From NCBI RefSeq assembly GCF_030269605.1, contig NZ_BSTQ01000023.1:1-64000 (forward strand): 64,000 bases of DNA, read 5' to 3'. The position numbers and the translations under genes were made by a program. The DNA is from Lentzea sp. NBRC 105346 (GTDB lineage: Bacteria; Actinomycetota; Actinomycetes; Mycobacteriales; Pseudonocardiaceae). This document shows, piece by piece, positions 38,545 through 47,094 of this stretch. How positions within the stretch are numbered: position 1 is the first letter of the stretch; every line of letters starts with the position of its first letter. The notes below the pieces were generated by a model. That model searched no databases. It worked only from the letters and a program-made list of their open reading frames with translations, and was not told the origin of the DNA.

Positions 38545-39087
38545 GTGAAGAAAACAGTTACCGTAATCTCGCTCGTCGCAGTGATGTTTACCGCCTCGGT
38601 TGTCCCCGCCGCCTCGACGCCTGACCGCGATGATCCACCCGCTGCCTGCGCCGGACTGGTGACCCAGCTCGTCGACACCTTGAAGAAAGTGATCGGCTCG
38701 CTCACGGCGATCCCGCCGAATCCGGGCAACGCTGCTGCGCCGCTTGGGGACATCCTCGGGGTGTTGACCGCGTTGCAGGGCGCCAAGTGTTTGCCTACGC
38801 CGCCGGTTAGTGCTCCTGCCGGGTTGCCCGTGCCTGCTGGTGCGTCCTCGGACGTTGCTTGGCAGGGGCCGGAGGAGTGCCTGCCCGTTGTCATGAGTCT
38901 GTTCTCCAACGTCTTCGGGCTGCTCGGCAAGGTGTTGCCGGGGGCTGGGCTGCCGGATCCGACCAAGCTGTTGTCGCTGGTTACGGATTTGTTGAAGACG
39001 CTTACCGACGCACTGCAGAAGTGCGGTCTGCCTGCGCCGCCGGGTGGTCTCCCGACGGTGCCGGGCTTGCCTGGTCTGCCTACCTGA
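38545..39087 (+). CDS. small secreted Cys/Pro protein, unknown
   Basis: 180 residues with a signal peptide (VKKTVTVISLVAVMFTASVV, cleavage after PAA near residue 23). The mature part has four cysteines (AACAG, AKCLP, EECLP, QKCGL), two amphipathic helical stretches that resemble each other (VTQLVDTLKKVIGSL and VTDLLKTLTDALQ), and a Pro/Gly-rich tail. The pattern suggests two related halves, each closed by disulfides. No named family is recognised. The upstream 278 bases are AT-rich and probably hold its own promoter; a hairpin terminator follows. Confidence 0.65.
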   Translation: MKKTVTVISLVAVMFTASVVPAASTPDRDDPPAACAGLVTQLVDTLKKVIGSLTAIPPNPGNAAAPLGDILGVLTALQGAKCLPTPPVSAPAGLPVPAGASSDVAWQGPEECLPVVMSLFSNVFGLLGKVLPGAGLPDPTKLLSLVTDLLKTLTDALQKCGLPAPPGGLPTVPGLPGLPT

Positions 39088-39098
39088 CGCGGGGTAGG

Positions 39099-39140
39099 GA
39101 AAGGGGTCGCTCTCTCTCGTGGGGGCGGCCCCTTTCTCTT
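39099..39140 (+). terminator. intrinsic terminator after the small secreted protein gene
   Basis: A 12-bp stem GAAAGGGGTCGC (39099-39110)/GCGGCCCCTTTC (39125-39136) with one T-G pair, a 14-base loop, and TCTTT after it. It starts 12 bases past the stop codon. Confidence 0.8.
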
Positions 39141-39154
39141 TGGGGGCGTGGCTG

Positions 39155-39271
39155 CCGGTTTGTGTTGACGCGGCGGCTTTCGTGGGTGGTCCGGTTTGTG
39201 TTGACGCGCTGACTTTCCTTGGCTGCCGGTTGGGTGCGTGGTTGCGCCTTGGCTGCCGGTTTCGTGCGTGG
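39155..39271. repeat. short degenerate tandem repeats
   Basis: CCGGTTTGTGTTGACGCG occurs at 39155-39172 and again at 39191-39208 (36-base spacing). CCTTGGCTGCCGGTT plus GTGCGTGG occurs at 39217 and 39247 (30-base spacing). A GGGGCTCCGCCCC palindrome lies just to the right (39287-39299). No gene was found in the 272-base gap between the secreted protein and the next leftward gene. Confidence 0.6.
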
Positions 39272-39359
39272 TGCGTTTCCTGCTCGGGGCTCCGCCCCGG
39301 ACCCCGGCTCAGCTCAAAGAGGGGCCCACCACCTGGTGGTTGTGTGCGCTGGCGCGCGG

Positions 39360-40475
39360 TTAGCTGATCGACAGCCTTGCGTTTGTGGTTGCCACGCGCG
39401 GTAGCCAGCCTGCCAGGGCGTGCGCTTCCGCCATGATTTCGCGGGCTTTCTTGTTGTTCCCGGCCGCCATGTGCGCTTTCGCGACTGTGGTCAGGTCGTC
39501 GGCGCGGTCCACTGCCTGGTGGCTCGACTCCGCAGCGCGGTTGCCCAGTTCGATCGCCGTGTCCGTGTCGCCTTCCAGCAACGCGATCAGGGCCAGCGTG
39601 CCGTGTGCGCGGTAGGTGGGATAACCGGCTTCCAGCGCGCCCGTGAGCGTGCTGCGGGCCGTGGCGATGCCGATCTCCGCCGGAAGCTGGCCGGACTCGA
39701 CCGCCAGCGCGGCCAGCCCAGCCGTCGTCGCCATTACGAATGCGATCTCCCTCGGGGTGAGACCGTCCCTGCCCGCGAGGGTTGTGATCAGGCCCAGTGC
39801 CTCGGCGTGGCGGCCGCTGACGGACATCGTCGTGACCTTGAGCCCGATGACCGTCACCAGTTCGGGGTGCGTGGTGGCCAGCTCGTCCGCGATCCGTCCG
39901 GCGGTGTCCAAGTCCCCGGCGTTGAACGCCTCGATGGCCCGCGTGACGTGCGGCGCCGCTTCCAGCTCTGCCAGTTCGCGCCCGGCCAGCCGGGGCAGCG
40001 CGAAGACGTACCAGCCCGCGGAGGTGTTGCCCGGACGGCGAACGGGGATCAGCTCGTTGAGCAGTGTGGCGGTGGCACCCAGGGCTAGCCCCTTGCCGAC
40101 GTCGGCGCCGGTGGTGAGCCACAGGGTGCCCGCGGTCGCGGTCGCGATCACCGCCGAGAAGATGCCCGCGCCCACCATTCGGCCGCGCACCGGAGTTCGT
40201 TCGCCGGTGATGCCGACCGCGGTGAGGATCGGGATCGAGCGCAGGACTACGCGGCGCCTGGCCGAGGTCCACTCCTTGATCACGCCGCCTACGCCGATGA
40301 TCACGTGGTTCACCCGGAGTCCGAAGAGGACGGCTCCGATGAACAACCCCAGCTGGAACGCCGCCAGCTCCACCAGCAGTCCGGCCAGCGCGCCGGCGAG
40401 ACTTGCGAAACCCGGCGCCCACACGAGCGACCCTACGACGACCAGCGCCGCCGACCCCCACCTCACATACCTCAC
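39360..40475 (-). CDS. membrane protein with C-terminal TPR-like region
   Basis: 371 residues. The N-terminal half has about three to four membrane segments (8-35, 38-55, about 100-120 and 125-140), including LGLFIGAVLFGLRVNHVIIG. That part is reminiscent of M50-type peptidase scaffolds, but no HExxH is present. The C-terminal half (170-360) is helical with TPR-like pairs (RAIEAFNAGDLDTAGRIADEL, TLALIALLEGDTDTAIELGN). No specific function is claimed. GTG start; it is separated from the upstream serine hydrolase gene by a short GGCCACC hairpin. Confidence 0.6.
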   Translation of the reverse strand: MRYVRWGSAALVVVGSLVWAPGFASLAGALAGLLVELAAFQLGLFIGAVLFGLRVNHVIIGVGGVIKEWTSARRRVVLRSIPILTAVGITGERTPVRGRMVGAGIFSAVIATATAGTLWLTTGADVGKGLALGATATLLNELIPVRRPGNTSAGWYVFALPRLAGRELAELEAAPHVTRAIEAFNAGDLDTAGRIADELATTHPELVTVIGLKVTTMSVSGRHAEALGLITTLAGRDGLTPREIAFVMATTAGLAALAVESGQLPAEIGIATARSTLTGALEAGYPTYRAHGTLALIALLEGDTDTAIELGNRAAESSHQAVDRADDLTTVAKAHMAAGNNKKAREIMAEAHALAGWLPRVATTNARLSIS

Positions 40476-40521
40476 GGCAACGAGACGCTACCGGCCCGCG
40501 TCCGGTTCCGTGGTGCGGTTG

Positions 40522-40551
40522 GGGCCACCTTCACCGGGGTGAAGGTGGCCC
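40522..40551. repeat. GGCCACC palindrome, copy 4 (short form)
   Basis: A perfect 14-bp stem GGGCCACCTTCACC (40522-40535)/GGTGAAGGTGGCCC (40538-40551) with a 2-base gap. It keeps the core of the longer palindromes but lacks the CCGTTA outer arms and the TGCG/GGACCT inner part. It lies five bases beyond the serine hydrolase stop and probably terminates that gene. Confidence 0.75.
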
Positions 40552-40556
40552 GGACT

Positions 40557-42047
40557 TCACCGGATGGCGGGGACCGTGTCGACCGAGGCCTGGAGGGAGC
40601 GCATCAGGTTCGGCACGGTGTCCGGCAGGCGCTTGCCCATGATCTGGGCGGTCTGCTCCCAGCCGTCCAGCACGCGCAGGAAGAACCGGGGTGACTTGCG
40701 GGCCAGTTCCATCACGCTGTCCGGCACTGAGGTGAAACCGGCCCACTCCGCCGCCTGCACCTCCTGCAGGAACCTGACCGCCTCCGTGGTGCTCGGGTCG
40801 CTGCCGCAGCCGGCGAACGTGCAGCCCTCCGGCGCGCCCGGACCCAGTTGCAGCGCGGCCAGGTTGTCCTCGGGGTTGACGATCAGGCCTACGTCCACCG
40901 AGGTCGGTGTGGGCGCGACGTAGTCGCCGGCGGGCTGGCCCGCGGCGTGCATGATCAGCTTGAAGAACTCGTACTCGATGCGGCCCGGCTGGCTGGAGGT
41001 CGCGGCCGTCGTCAGGTCGCCCACGTCGGTGCGGCTCGGTGTCCACATCAGACTGCCGGACGAGCGCGTGACCACCATGTGCAGTTTCGGCAGGACGAAC
41101 ACGAACTGGCCGTGGAAACCGGCCGAGAAGTACATGTCCGGGGGTGCGCTGCTGATCATGTGGCCCTCGTTGGTGGCTTCGGCGAAGCCTGAGGCGTTGA
41201 CCCAGTACGCACCCGAGTTGACCCACGTCAGGTAGCCGTAGGCGGGGTTGGCCTTCGTGCCGGTGTGCAGCTTGCGGAGGTAGCCGCTGGAGATCAGGCG
41301 TTTGCCGGCTACGACGCCGTCGTTGGTGAAGAGCTCGCCGAAGCGGCGGAACTGGTCGCCGGGCAGGAACAGGTGCGCCCAGCCCTCGGTGTGGCCCGCG
41401 CGGTCGCGCAGCCAGAACCACTTGTCGCGCGGGATGCCCAGTGGGGTGAAGAACTCCCGTTGCGCGAACTCCTGCAGGTCCTCACCGACCGCCTGCTCCA
41501 CGACGTACGCGAGGACCGTCGGCCCGGTCTGGTCGTAGCGGAAGTACGTGCCGGGCTCGTGGTCGATCGGCAGCGACATGAACTCCGCGATGCGGTCGGG
41601 CATCTCCGGGTTGAGCTCGCGGGACCAGTTCATGTGCACGCCGCTGGTCTGGGTCAGCAGGTGCTCGATCGTGATCGCGCGGTGCGCCTCGTCGCCGAGA
41701 CCGGGCGGCAGGTACTTGCCGATGGGGTCGCTGACCTGCAGCTTCCCCAGCGTGACGGCCCGGCCGGTGAGCAGCGCGGTGACCGTCTTCGTCTGGCTCC
41801 AGTTGTTGCCCGCGAGGTCGCCCAGCACCGGGTCGTAGACGCCCTTCCCGACCTGGCAGCCGTCCCGGTACACCTGGACGGTCTCGGACCCGTTGACGCT
41901 CAACAGGTTCAGGGCGTGGTCCAGGAGAACGGAATCGAGCCCCGCCTGCGCGGGAGTGCAGACGGGGCTCGAGGTTTCGGCGGTGGCGGCGGTATTGCTC
42001 GCGGCGACGAGCGCGGTGAGGGTGATCGCCAGCATCGTGAGCTTCAT
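40557..42047 (-). CDS. secreted serine hydrolase, beta-lactamase/CubicO-like
   Basis: 496 residues with a signal peptide (1-23, cleavage near ATA). The penicillin-binding-protein/beta-lactamase-like core has the catalytic S-x-x-K as SQTK within NNWSQTKTVTALL, and YDQTGPTVLAYVVEQ where the family usually has Y-x-N. ITIEHLLTQTSGVHMNW is the typical CubicO/esterase segment. Such proteins include esterases, D-aminopeptidases and beta-lactamases; substrate cannot be told. The extended C-terminus of about 120 residues (after VVTRSSGS) carries a Cys pair (GCTFAGCG). No obvious ribosome site precedes the ATG. Confidence 0.75.
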   Translation of the reverse strand: MKLTMLAITLTALVAASNTAATAETSSPVCTPAQAGLDSVLLDHALNLLSVNGSETVQVYRDGCQVGKGVYDPVLGDLAGNNWSQTKTVTALLTGRAVTLGKLQVSDPIGKYLPPGLGDEAHRAITIEHLLTQTSGVHMNWSRELNPEMPDRIAEFMSLPIDHEPGTYFRYDQTGPTVLAYVVEQAVGEDLQEFAQREFFTPLGIPRDKWFWLRDRAGHTEGWAHLFLPGDQFRRFGELFTNDGVVAGKRLISSGYLRKLHTGTKANPAYGYLTWVNSGAYWVNASGFAEATNEGHMISSAPPDMYFSAGFHGQFVFVLPKLHMVVTRSSGSLMWTPSRTDVGDLTTAATSSQPGRIEYEFFKLIMHAAGQPAGDYVAPTPTSVDVGLIVNPEDNLAALQLGPGAPEGCTFAGCGSDPSTTEAVRFLQEVQAAEWAGFTSVPDSVMELARKSPRFFLRVLDGWEQTAQIMGKRLPDTVPNLMRSLQASVDTVPAIR

Positions 42048-42103
42048 GGCGGCAGAGTTAAGACGCCGTTCGGCTCACCACCCTGTAGTGCTTTCTCAGC
42101 AAC

Positions 42104-42496
42104 TTAGGTGACAGCCTGGGAACCGCCCTCGCGAATCGGCAGACCGGCCGCCCGCCACGCGCGGAAGCCGCCGATGAGGTCGGTCGCCTGCTTCAGCCCG
42201 ATGCGCTTCAGGTCGCGCGCGGCGAGGCTGGACGAGTACCCCTCGTTGCACACGACGACGACGGGCGTGTCGGCGGTGAAACCGGGCAGCCGCCAGTTGC
42301 CGGTCGGGTCGAGCCGCCACTCCAGCACGATCCGCTCGACGATCACGGACCCCTCGATCTCACCCTCGGCGAGCCGGTTGTGGTGCGGCCGGATGTCGAC
42401 GATCAGGCCGCCCTCGCGGCGCAGTTCGTCCGCTTGTTCGGGGGTGACCCGGTCGATCTCGGCACGGGCATCCTCGAGGAACTCTTCGACGCTCAC
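42104..42496 (-). CDS. rhodanese-like sulfurtransferase
   Basis: 130 residues, a single rhodanese domain: GGLIVDIRPHHNR (CH2A-like), EGEIEGSVIVER, the active-site loop VVVVCNEGYSSSLAA with catalytic Cys, and DLIGGFRAWRAAGLPI. It overlaps the cysteine dioxygenase gene by four bases (GTGA), so the two are co-translated. Actinobacteria often pair these genes. The pairing suggests sulfane-sulfur or sulfite handling during cysteine catabolism. Confidence 0.88.
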   Translation of the reverse strand: MSVEEFLEDARAEIDRVTPEQADELRREGGLIVDIRPHHNRLAEGEIEGSVIVERIVLEWRLDPTGNWRLPGFTADTPVVVVCNEGYSSSLAARDLKRIGLKQATDLIGGFRAWRAAGLPIREGGSQAVT

Positions 42497-43068
42497 GGAC
42501 CCTCCAGGTCAGCCAGAATGCGCAGCTCGGACAACGGTAGGCGCTGCGCGGGCAGCGGGGGGATCTCCGCGGGGATGTCCAGCAGACTGCGGTACTCGCG
42601 GGTCGGCACCAGCGGCGGCGAGTAGGCGTGCACGGTCGCCGCGCCGCGCGTGCCGAGGTTGCGCACCTGGTGCGCGCGCCCGGAGCCGAACCCGATCGCG
42701 TCGCCGGTGACTCGCGTGACCGTGCGCACCGGGCCCGAGGGGTAGCGGTAGTCCTCGGTGAGCTCGCCGGTGAGGACGGTGAAGCTGCCGGCCGCGCCGC
42801 CGTGGTCGTGCGGCTCGGTGCCCTGGCCGGGCAGCCAGCTCAGCAGCCACAGCTCGACGCCCTCGGTGAGCCCGAGGCGTTGCCACCATCGTTGTTCGGG
42901 CACGTAGTCGAGGATCTCGAGCAGCGGTGTGGTCAGTTCGGTCGCGACGGTGGCCGTGAGCTCACGCAGCTCACGCGGCGTCCAGAGGTCGCGTTCCGGG
43001 TGGATGATGTCGCGCAGGAGCTGGACGTCCAGCGCGGGATGCAGGTCGGCTCCGAGCAAAGTGGTCAC
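42493..43068 (-). CDS. cysteine dioxygenase, type I
   Basis: 191 residues, cupin fold. It oxidises L-cysteine to cysteine sulfinate with Fe(II) and oxygen. Cupin motif 1 is WLPGQGTEPHDHGGAAGSF (two His ligands), and cupin motif 2 includes GRAHQVRNLG (third His). ATVHAYSPPL carries the conserved H-x-Y region. GTG start at 43068 with GGAG eight bases upstream. Co-transcribed with the rhodanese gene, whose start overlaps its stop. Confidence 0.9.
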   Translation of the reverse strand: MTTLLGADLHPALDVQLLRDIIHPERDLWTPRELRELTATVATELTTPLLEILDYVPEQRWWQRLGLTEGVELWLLSWLPGQGTEPHDHGGAAGSFTVLTGELTEDYRYPSGPVRTVTRVTGDAIGFGSGRAHQVRNLGTRGAATVHAYSPPLVPTREYRSLLDIPAEIPPLPAQRLPLSELRILADLEGP

Positions 43069-43313
43069 GGGTGCGCTCCATGATGGCTACGACTGCTGGG
43101 GTAGCGATCGGCGGCGCGAGAAGTCAGCGCCGCGGGCGGCTACACGCGCTCGACGCGACCAGGAGCAGGTCGATCGGGCGGTTGGACCAGAGAAGAGCCA
43201 CGAGCGCATGGTGGCACGGGTGTGTCCGCCTCGGCCAGCGCTCCCATGGGATGGACACAAACGTTGCGCTGTCCGGTGGATGTGCACCTCAATCGGTGTC
43301 TCGATTGGAGAAT

Positions 43314-43354
43314 ACGTCTTCGGATTCACCCCACCGCGGTGAATCCGAAGACGT
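43314..43354. terminator. perfect 17-bp inverted repeat spanning a gene end
   Basis: ACGTCTTCGGATTCACC (43314-43330) pairs perfectly with 43338-43354 across the 7-base loop CCACCGC. The right arm is the last codons of the leftward membrane-protein gene and the stop codon sits in the left arm, so the structure duplicates the coding end in inverted form. It probably acts as a terminator; no U-tract follows. Confidence 0.7.
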
Positions 43355-43805
43355 AGTGGTCGTCCTCCCGTTCGATCACCCACAGCCGCACGATGCCCCG
43401 GCACCCGGCGGTCCGCGAGATCACCCGGCCGTTGAGCATCGCGACCCGGCTGACCACCACCGGTGGGTCGAACCGCACGTGCGCGTCCTCCGGCCAGGTG
43501 CGTTCCACCAACTCCGTCGCGAGCCGTTGCGCCTCCGCCAGTGGGTCAGCTCCCCTCGGGATCATCCACTGGAGCGGCACGGCCTGGATCGTGCTGGTCG
43601 CCGGGGACTCCCGTGGTGCGGTCTCCCGCCCGCGGGCGAGCGTCACCACGACCAGACTGATCGTCACGAAGACCAGTGCCACGCCGATCACGGTCTGGTT
43701 GTTGACGTGGATGCCGCCGTGGACGGTGCGCGCCTGTGCGGCGACCTCCGCGCTGCCGCTGAGGTCGTTGTGGCAGGCCGGGCCTGCCGCTTCGCGCTCC
43801 GCCAT
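43326..43805 (-). CDS. single-pass membrane protein with VHGGIH motif
   Basis: 159 residues. The short N-terminal region ends in VAAQARTVHGGIHVNN, immediately before one membrane segment (TVIGVALVFVTISLVVVTLA, about 41-60). The C-terminal domain (about 70-159) is predicted alpha/beta (EAQRLATELVERTWPEDAHV, CRGIVRLWVIEREDDHYVFG). The motif resembles the 'QAGxxHGGVH' element that precedes or forms short beta-stretches in many actinobacterial small proteins of unknown role. ATG at 43805 with GAGGGGACGGG upstream. Function unknown. Confidence 0.6.
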   Translation of the reverse strand: MAEREAAGPACHNDLSGSAEVAAQARTVHGGIHVNNQTVIGVALVFVTISLVVVTLARGRETAPRESPATSTIQAVPLQWMIPRGADPLAEAQRLATELVERTWPEDAHVRFDPPVVVSRVAMLNGRVISRTAGCRGIVRLWVIEREDDHYVFGFTAVG

Positions 43806-43925
43806 CCCGTCCCCTCGATGCCGTTCCACATCCGTGAATACGCCCGGATGCTGAGACCAACGGCAGGGAATCCTGAGACGTTCCTGAGCTGGTCATGAGG
43901 TGCCGCAGGGGTGCGGGATCGTGTC

Positions 43926-46028
43926 TCAGCGCGGCATCCGCAACAGGACAAGCGACCGCGACTCCAGCGTGAGCTTGGCGCCGGGCCGCAGCGGCGTCGG
44001 GTCCACGGGCGTGCCGTCGAGCGTGGTCGTGTCGAGGTACGGCTCGAACGCCGAGCCGTACTGCGCGGCGGGCAGCGTGACCACGACCGGCTCGGCCCCG
44101 GAGTGCATGAGCAGCAGCCACGAGTGGTCGGAGATCAGCTCACCGTCGCGCGTGCGGGACAGACAGTTCGAGCCGTCGATGAACATCCCGAGGGTGCGGC
44201 GGCCCTCGTCGAACCAGTCGGTCTCGGCCATCTCCTCGCCGTCCGGGCGGAACCACACCAGGTCCGGGTTGCCCGACGGCGTGGTGCGGCCCTCGAAGAA
44301 CTCCGGCTGGCGCAGCGCGGGGGACGTGGCGCGCACGTCGATCACCCGGCGGGCGAACGCGAGCAGTTCGCCGGGATCGCCCCACCGCACCCAGGACACC
44401 TCGTCGTCCAGGCAGTACGGGTTGTTGTTGCCGCCCTGCGTGCGCCACATCTCGTCGCCGCCGACGAGCATCGGCGTGCCGGTCGACAGGACCAGCGTCG
44501 CCAGCAGGTTGCGGGCCTGGCGGGCCCGCAGCGTCAGCACGGCGGGATCGGTCGTGTCGCCCTCGGCGCCGCAGTTCCAGGAGCGGTTGTCGTCCGTGCC
44601 GTCGCGGTTGTCCTCGCCGTTGCCGAGGTTGTGCTTCGTGTTGTACGACACGAGATCGCGCAGCGTGAACCCGTCGTGCGCGGTGATGAAGTTGATCGAC
44701 TGCCACGGCCGGCGCAGGTCGTCGGCGTAGAGGTCGGAAGACCCGGAGAGGCGGTAGGCGAGGTCGCGCACGCCGGTGTGGCCGCGCCAGTAGTCGCGCA
44801 CGGTGTCGCGGTACCGGCCGTTCCACTCGGCCCACTGCACCCCGAAGTCGCCTACGCGGTAGCCGTCGCCGGTCGCGTCCCACGGCTCGGCGATCAGCTT
44901 GGCGCGGCACAGCACCGGGTCGGTGGTGATGGCCGTGAGCAACGCCGAGTCGCGGTCGAAGAACCCGCCGCGCGGCCGGCCCATCGTGGACGCCAGGTCG
45001 AACCGGAAACCGTCCACGCCGAGCTCGGTGACCCAGTACCGCAGCGAGTCCGTCACCAGCCGCACCACCTGCGGCGACCCCGCGTCGAGAGTGTTGCCGC
45101 ACCCGGTGATGTCGACCGTGCTGCCGCCACCGGCGTGCAGGTAGTAGCCGGGCGCGTCGAACCCGCGGTAGCACAGCGTCGGGCCGTCCGGCCCGCCTTC
45201 GCAGGTGTGGTTGTAGACGACGTCGATGATCACCTCGATGCCCGCGGCGTGCAGGGCCGCGACCATCGTGCGGAACTCCTGGATCTCCCGCCCCGGCTCG
45301 GAGGCGTACGCCGCGTGCGGCGCGAAGTACCCGAGCGGCGAGTACCCCCAGAAGTTCGACCGGCCGCGCCGCAGCAGCGAAGGCTCGTCCTGGAACGCCT
45401 GCACGGGCAGCAGCTCGACCGACGTCACGCCGAGCCGCACCAGGTGCTCAATCACCGCCGGATGCGCCAGCCCGAGGTACGTCCCCCGCAGCCGCGCGGG
45501 CACGTCCGGGTGCAGTCGCGTGAACCCGCGCACGTGCAGCTCGTAGATCACCGCCTCTTCGAACGGCACCTCCGGCTTCACCCCGGTGTCCGCCCCGCCC
45601 GGCGACGACACGACGGACAACGGCACGCTGCCCAGCGAGTCGGCACTCGACGCCGGCCCGTGCATCGGGTCGCCGACGTACCCGAGCGCCGCGTCGAGGT
45701 CCGTCACCTTGCCGGTGATCTGCGTCGCATACGGGTCCACCAGGAGCTTCGCCGGGTTGCACCGCAGCCCGCGCCGCGGGTCGTACGGCCCGTGCACCCG
45801 GTACCCGTACCGCTGACCCGGCGTGACGCCGGGCACGAGCCCGTGCCACACCCCGAACGTCCGCTCGGTGAGCTCGATCCGCTTCTCCGACCCGTCGTCC
45901 GAGATCAGGCACACCTCGACCGCGTCGGCCACCGACGATGTGACCGCGAACCGCACGCCACCGTCCTCGGCGTGGGCGCCCAGCGGGAACGGGCGGCCTG
46001 CGAGGACTTCGGACGGTGAGTCGGCCAT
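43926..46028 (-). CDS. glgX: glycogen debranching enzyme GlgX
   Basis: 700 residues, GH13 subfamily 11 (isoamylase type). It hydrolyses alpha-1,6 branches of phosphorylase-limited glucan. CBM48-like N-terminus (PFPLGAHAEDGGVRFAV), then barrel motifs VIIDVVYNHTCEGG, VDGFRFDLASTMGR (nucleophile Asp), KLIAEPWDATGDGY (acid/base Glu) and NFITAHDGFTLRDLVSYN. The ATG at 46028 is the natural start, but GGAGGT abuts it directly with no spacer, which is unusual and may mean weak initiation or use of another site. Works with GlgP encoded 5 kb away. Confidence 0.93.
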   Translation of the reverse strand: MADSPSEVLAGRPFPLGAHAEDGGVRFAVTSSVADAVEVCLISDDGSEKRIELTERTFGVWHGLVPGVTPGQRYGYRVHGPYDPRRGLRCNPAKLLVDPYATQITGKVTDLDAALGYVGDPMHGPASSADSLGSVPLSVVSSPGGADTGVKPEVPFEEAVIYELHVRGFTRLHPDVPARLRGTYLGLAHPAVIEHLVRLGVTSVELLPVQAFQDEPSLLRRGRSNFWGYSPLGYFAPHAAYASEPGREIQEFRTMVAALHAAGIEVIIDVVYNHTCEGGPDGPTLCYRGFDAPGYYLHAGGGSTVDITGCGNTLDAGSPQVVRLVTDSLRYWVTELGVDGFRFDLASTMGRPRGGFFDRDSALLTAITTDPVLCRAKLIAEPWDATGDGYRVGDFGVQWAEWNGRYRDTVRDYWRGHTGVRDLAYRLSGSSDLYADDLRRPWQSINFITAHDGFTLRDLVSYNTKHNLGNGEDNRDGTDDNRSWNCGAEGDTTDPAVLTLRARQARNLLATLVLSTGTPMLVGGDEMWRTQGGNNNPYCLDDEVSWVRWGDPGELLAFARRVIDVRATSPALRQPEFFEGRTTPSGNPDLVWFRPDGEEMAETDWFDEGRRTLGMFIDGSNCLSRTRDGELISDHSWLLLMHSGAEPVVVTLPAAQYGSAFEPYLDTTTLDGTPVDPTPLRPGAKLTLESRSLVLLRMPR

Positions 46029-46117
46029 ACCTCCGATCTTGTCATCCCGCACCGACAATCTGGGCGTTGATAACCCCACTGGACGGTCGGTCGAAGGGCT
46101 TCGGAAACAATGGGGCC

Positions 46118-46921
46118 GTGGCGGACGTCGACGTGACAGATCTGGTCGTGCACATGGCGGGCGTAGCGGTCCGCCGGGGAAAGAACACCCTGGTCGGCAA
46201 CATCGACTGGGCGGTGGAGCTGGACGAGCGCTGGGTGGTCCTGGGCCCCAACGGCGCGGGCAAGACGACCCTGCTCAGGCTGGCCAGCGCGGAGCTGCAC
46301 CCGACCAAGGGCAAGGTGCACCTGCTGGGCGAACGCCTGGGCAAGACGGACGTCCAGGAGCTCAAGCCGCGCATCGGCCTGTGCTCGGCCGCTTTGAACG
46401 GCCGCATCCCCGGTGACGAGACGGTCGTCGACCTGGTGGTCAGCGCCGGGTACGCGGTGCTCGGCCGCTGGCGCGAGGAGTACGGCAAGCTCGACACGGA
46501 CCGGGCCAGGGAGCTGCTCGGCTCGCTCGGCATCGCGCACCTCGCCGACCGCACGTTCGGCACCCTGTCCGAAGGCGAGCGCAAGCGCACGCTCATCGCC
46601 CGCGCCCTGATGACCGACCCCGAGATGCTGCTGCTCGACGAGCCGGCCGCGGGTCTCGACCTGGGTGGCCGCGAGGACCTCGTCGCCAAGCTGTCGGAGC
46701 TGGCCATGGATCCCGACGCGCCCGCGACCGTGCTGGTCACGCACCATGTCGAGGAGATCCCGCCGGGTTACACGCACGCCCTGCTGCTGCGTGAGGGCAG
46801 CATCGTCGCGCAGGGCCTGCTGGACGACGTCCTGACCGAGGACAACCTGTCGAAAACCTTCGCCCAGGACCTGGAGCTGACCCGTTCCGGGGACCGATTC
46901 TTCGCCCGCCGCCGCCCCTGA
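46118..46921 (+). CDS. ABC transporter-type ATPase
   Basis: 267 residues. Walker A GPNGAGKTTLLRLAS, signature LSEGERKRTLIARAL, Walker B MLLLDEPAAGLDL and the switch His in TVLVTHHVEEIP are all intact. No permease gene is adjacent, so it is an orphan ATPase. Close relatives are annotated as iron-siderophore or molybdate-type ATPases, but substrate cannot be inferred. GTG start at 46118. Divergent from glgX; a 22-bp-module array follows it. Confidence 0.88.
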   Translation: MADVDVTDLVVHMAGVAVRRGKNTLVGNIDWAVELDERWVVLGPNGAGKTTLLRLASAELHPTKGKVHLLGERLGKTDVQELKPRIGLCSAALNGRIPGDETVVDLVVSAGYAVLGRWREEYGKLDTDRARELLGSLGIAHLADRTFGTLSEGERKRTLIARALMTDPEMLLLDEPAAGLDLGGREDLVAKLSELAMDPDAPATVLVTHHVEEIPPGYTHALLLREGSIVAQGLLDDVLTEDNLSKTFAQDLELTRSGDRFFARRRP

Positions 46922-46926
46922 CCCGC

Positions 46927-47019
46927 GCGAGTCTTACGTTCCGGACCCCCGTGTCTTACCTTCCCGCACTTTGACGGGGTCGGAACGTAAGACACGAGGG
47001 GCCGGACGGTAAGACTCGC
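46927..47019. repeat. inverted 2+2 array of the 22-bp module
   Basis: Two direct 22-bp units (46927-46948 and 46949-46970, carrying GAGTCTTACGTTCC and GTGTCTTACCTTCC) face two inverted units (46976-46997 and 46998-47019), with only TTGAC between. The arms form a stem of up to 44 bp with mismatches. The module matches the direct array at 4763-4872 (GAGTCGTACGTTCC). It lies five bases past the ABC ATPase stop and 75 bases before the enoyl-CoA hydratase start. Confidence 0.75.
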
Positions 47020-47094
47020 GCGCTCCCCGGCCTCGAACGGCCGGGGTTACCGGCGGGTAGTGTGCACGCGGAAGCTCAACGAGGAGGACACGCC

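Noticed and set aside
43087-43404. Possible leader peptide upstream of the cysteine dioxygenase gene
   Set aside because: Checked because cysteine-rich leaders occur before sulfur genes in actinobacteria. The frame contains only two cysteines, not clustered, and has no ribosome site near a plausible start.
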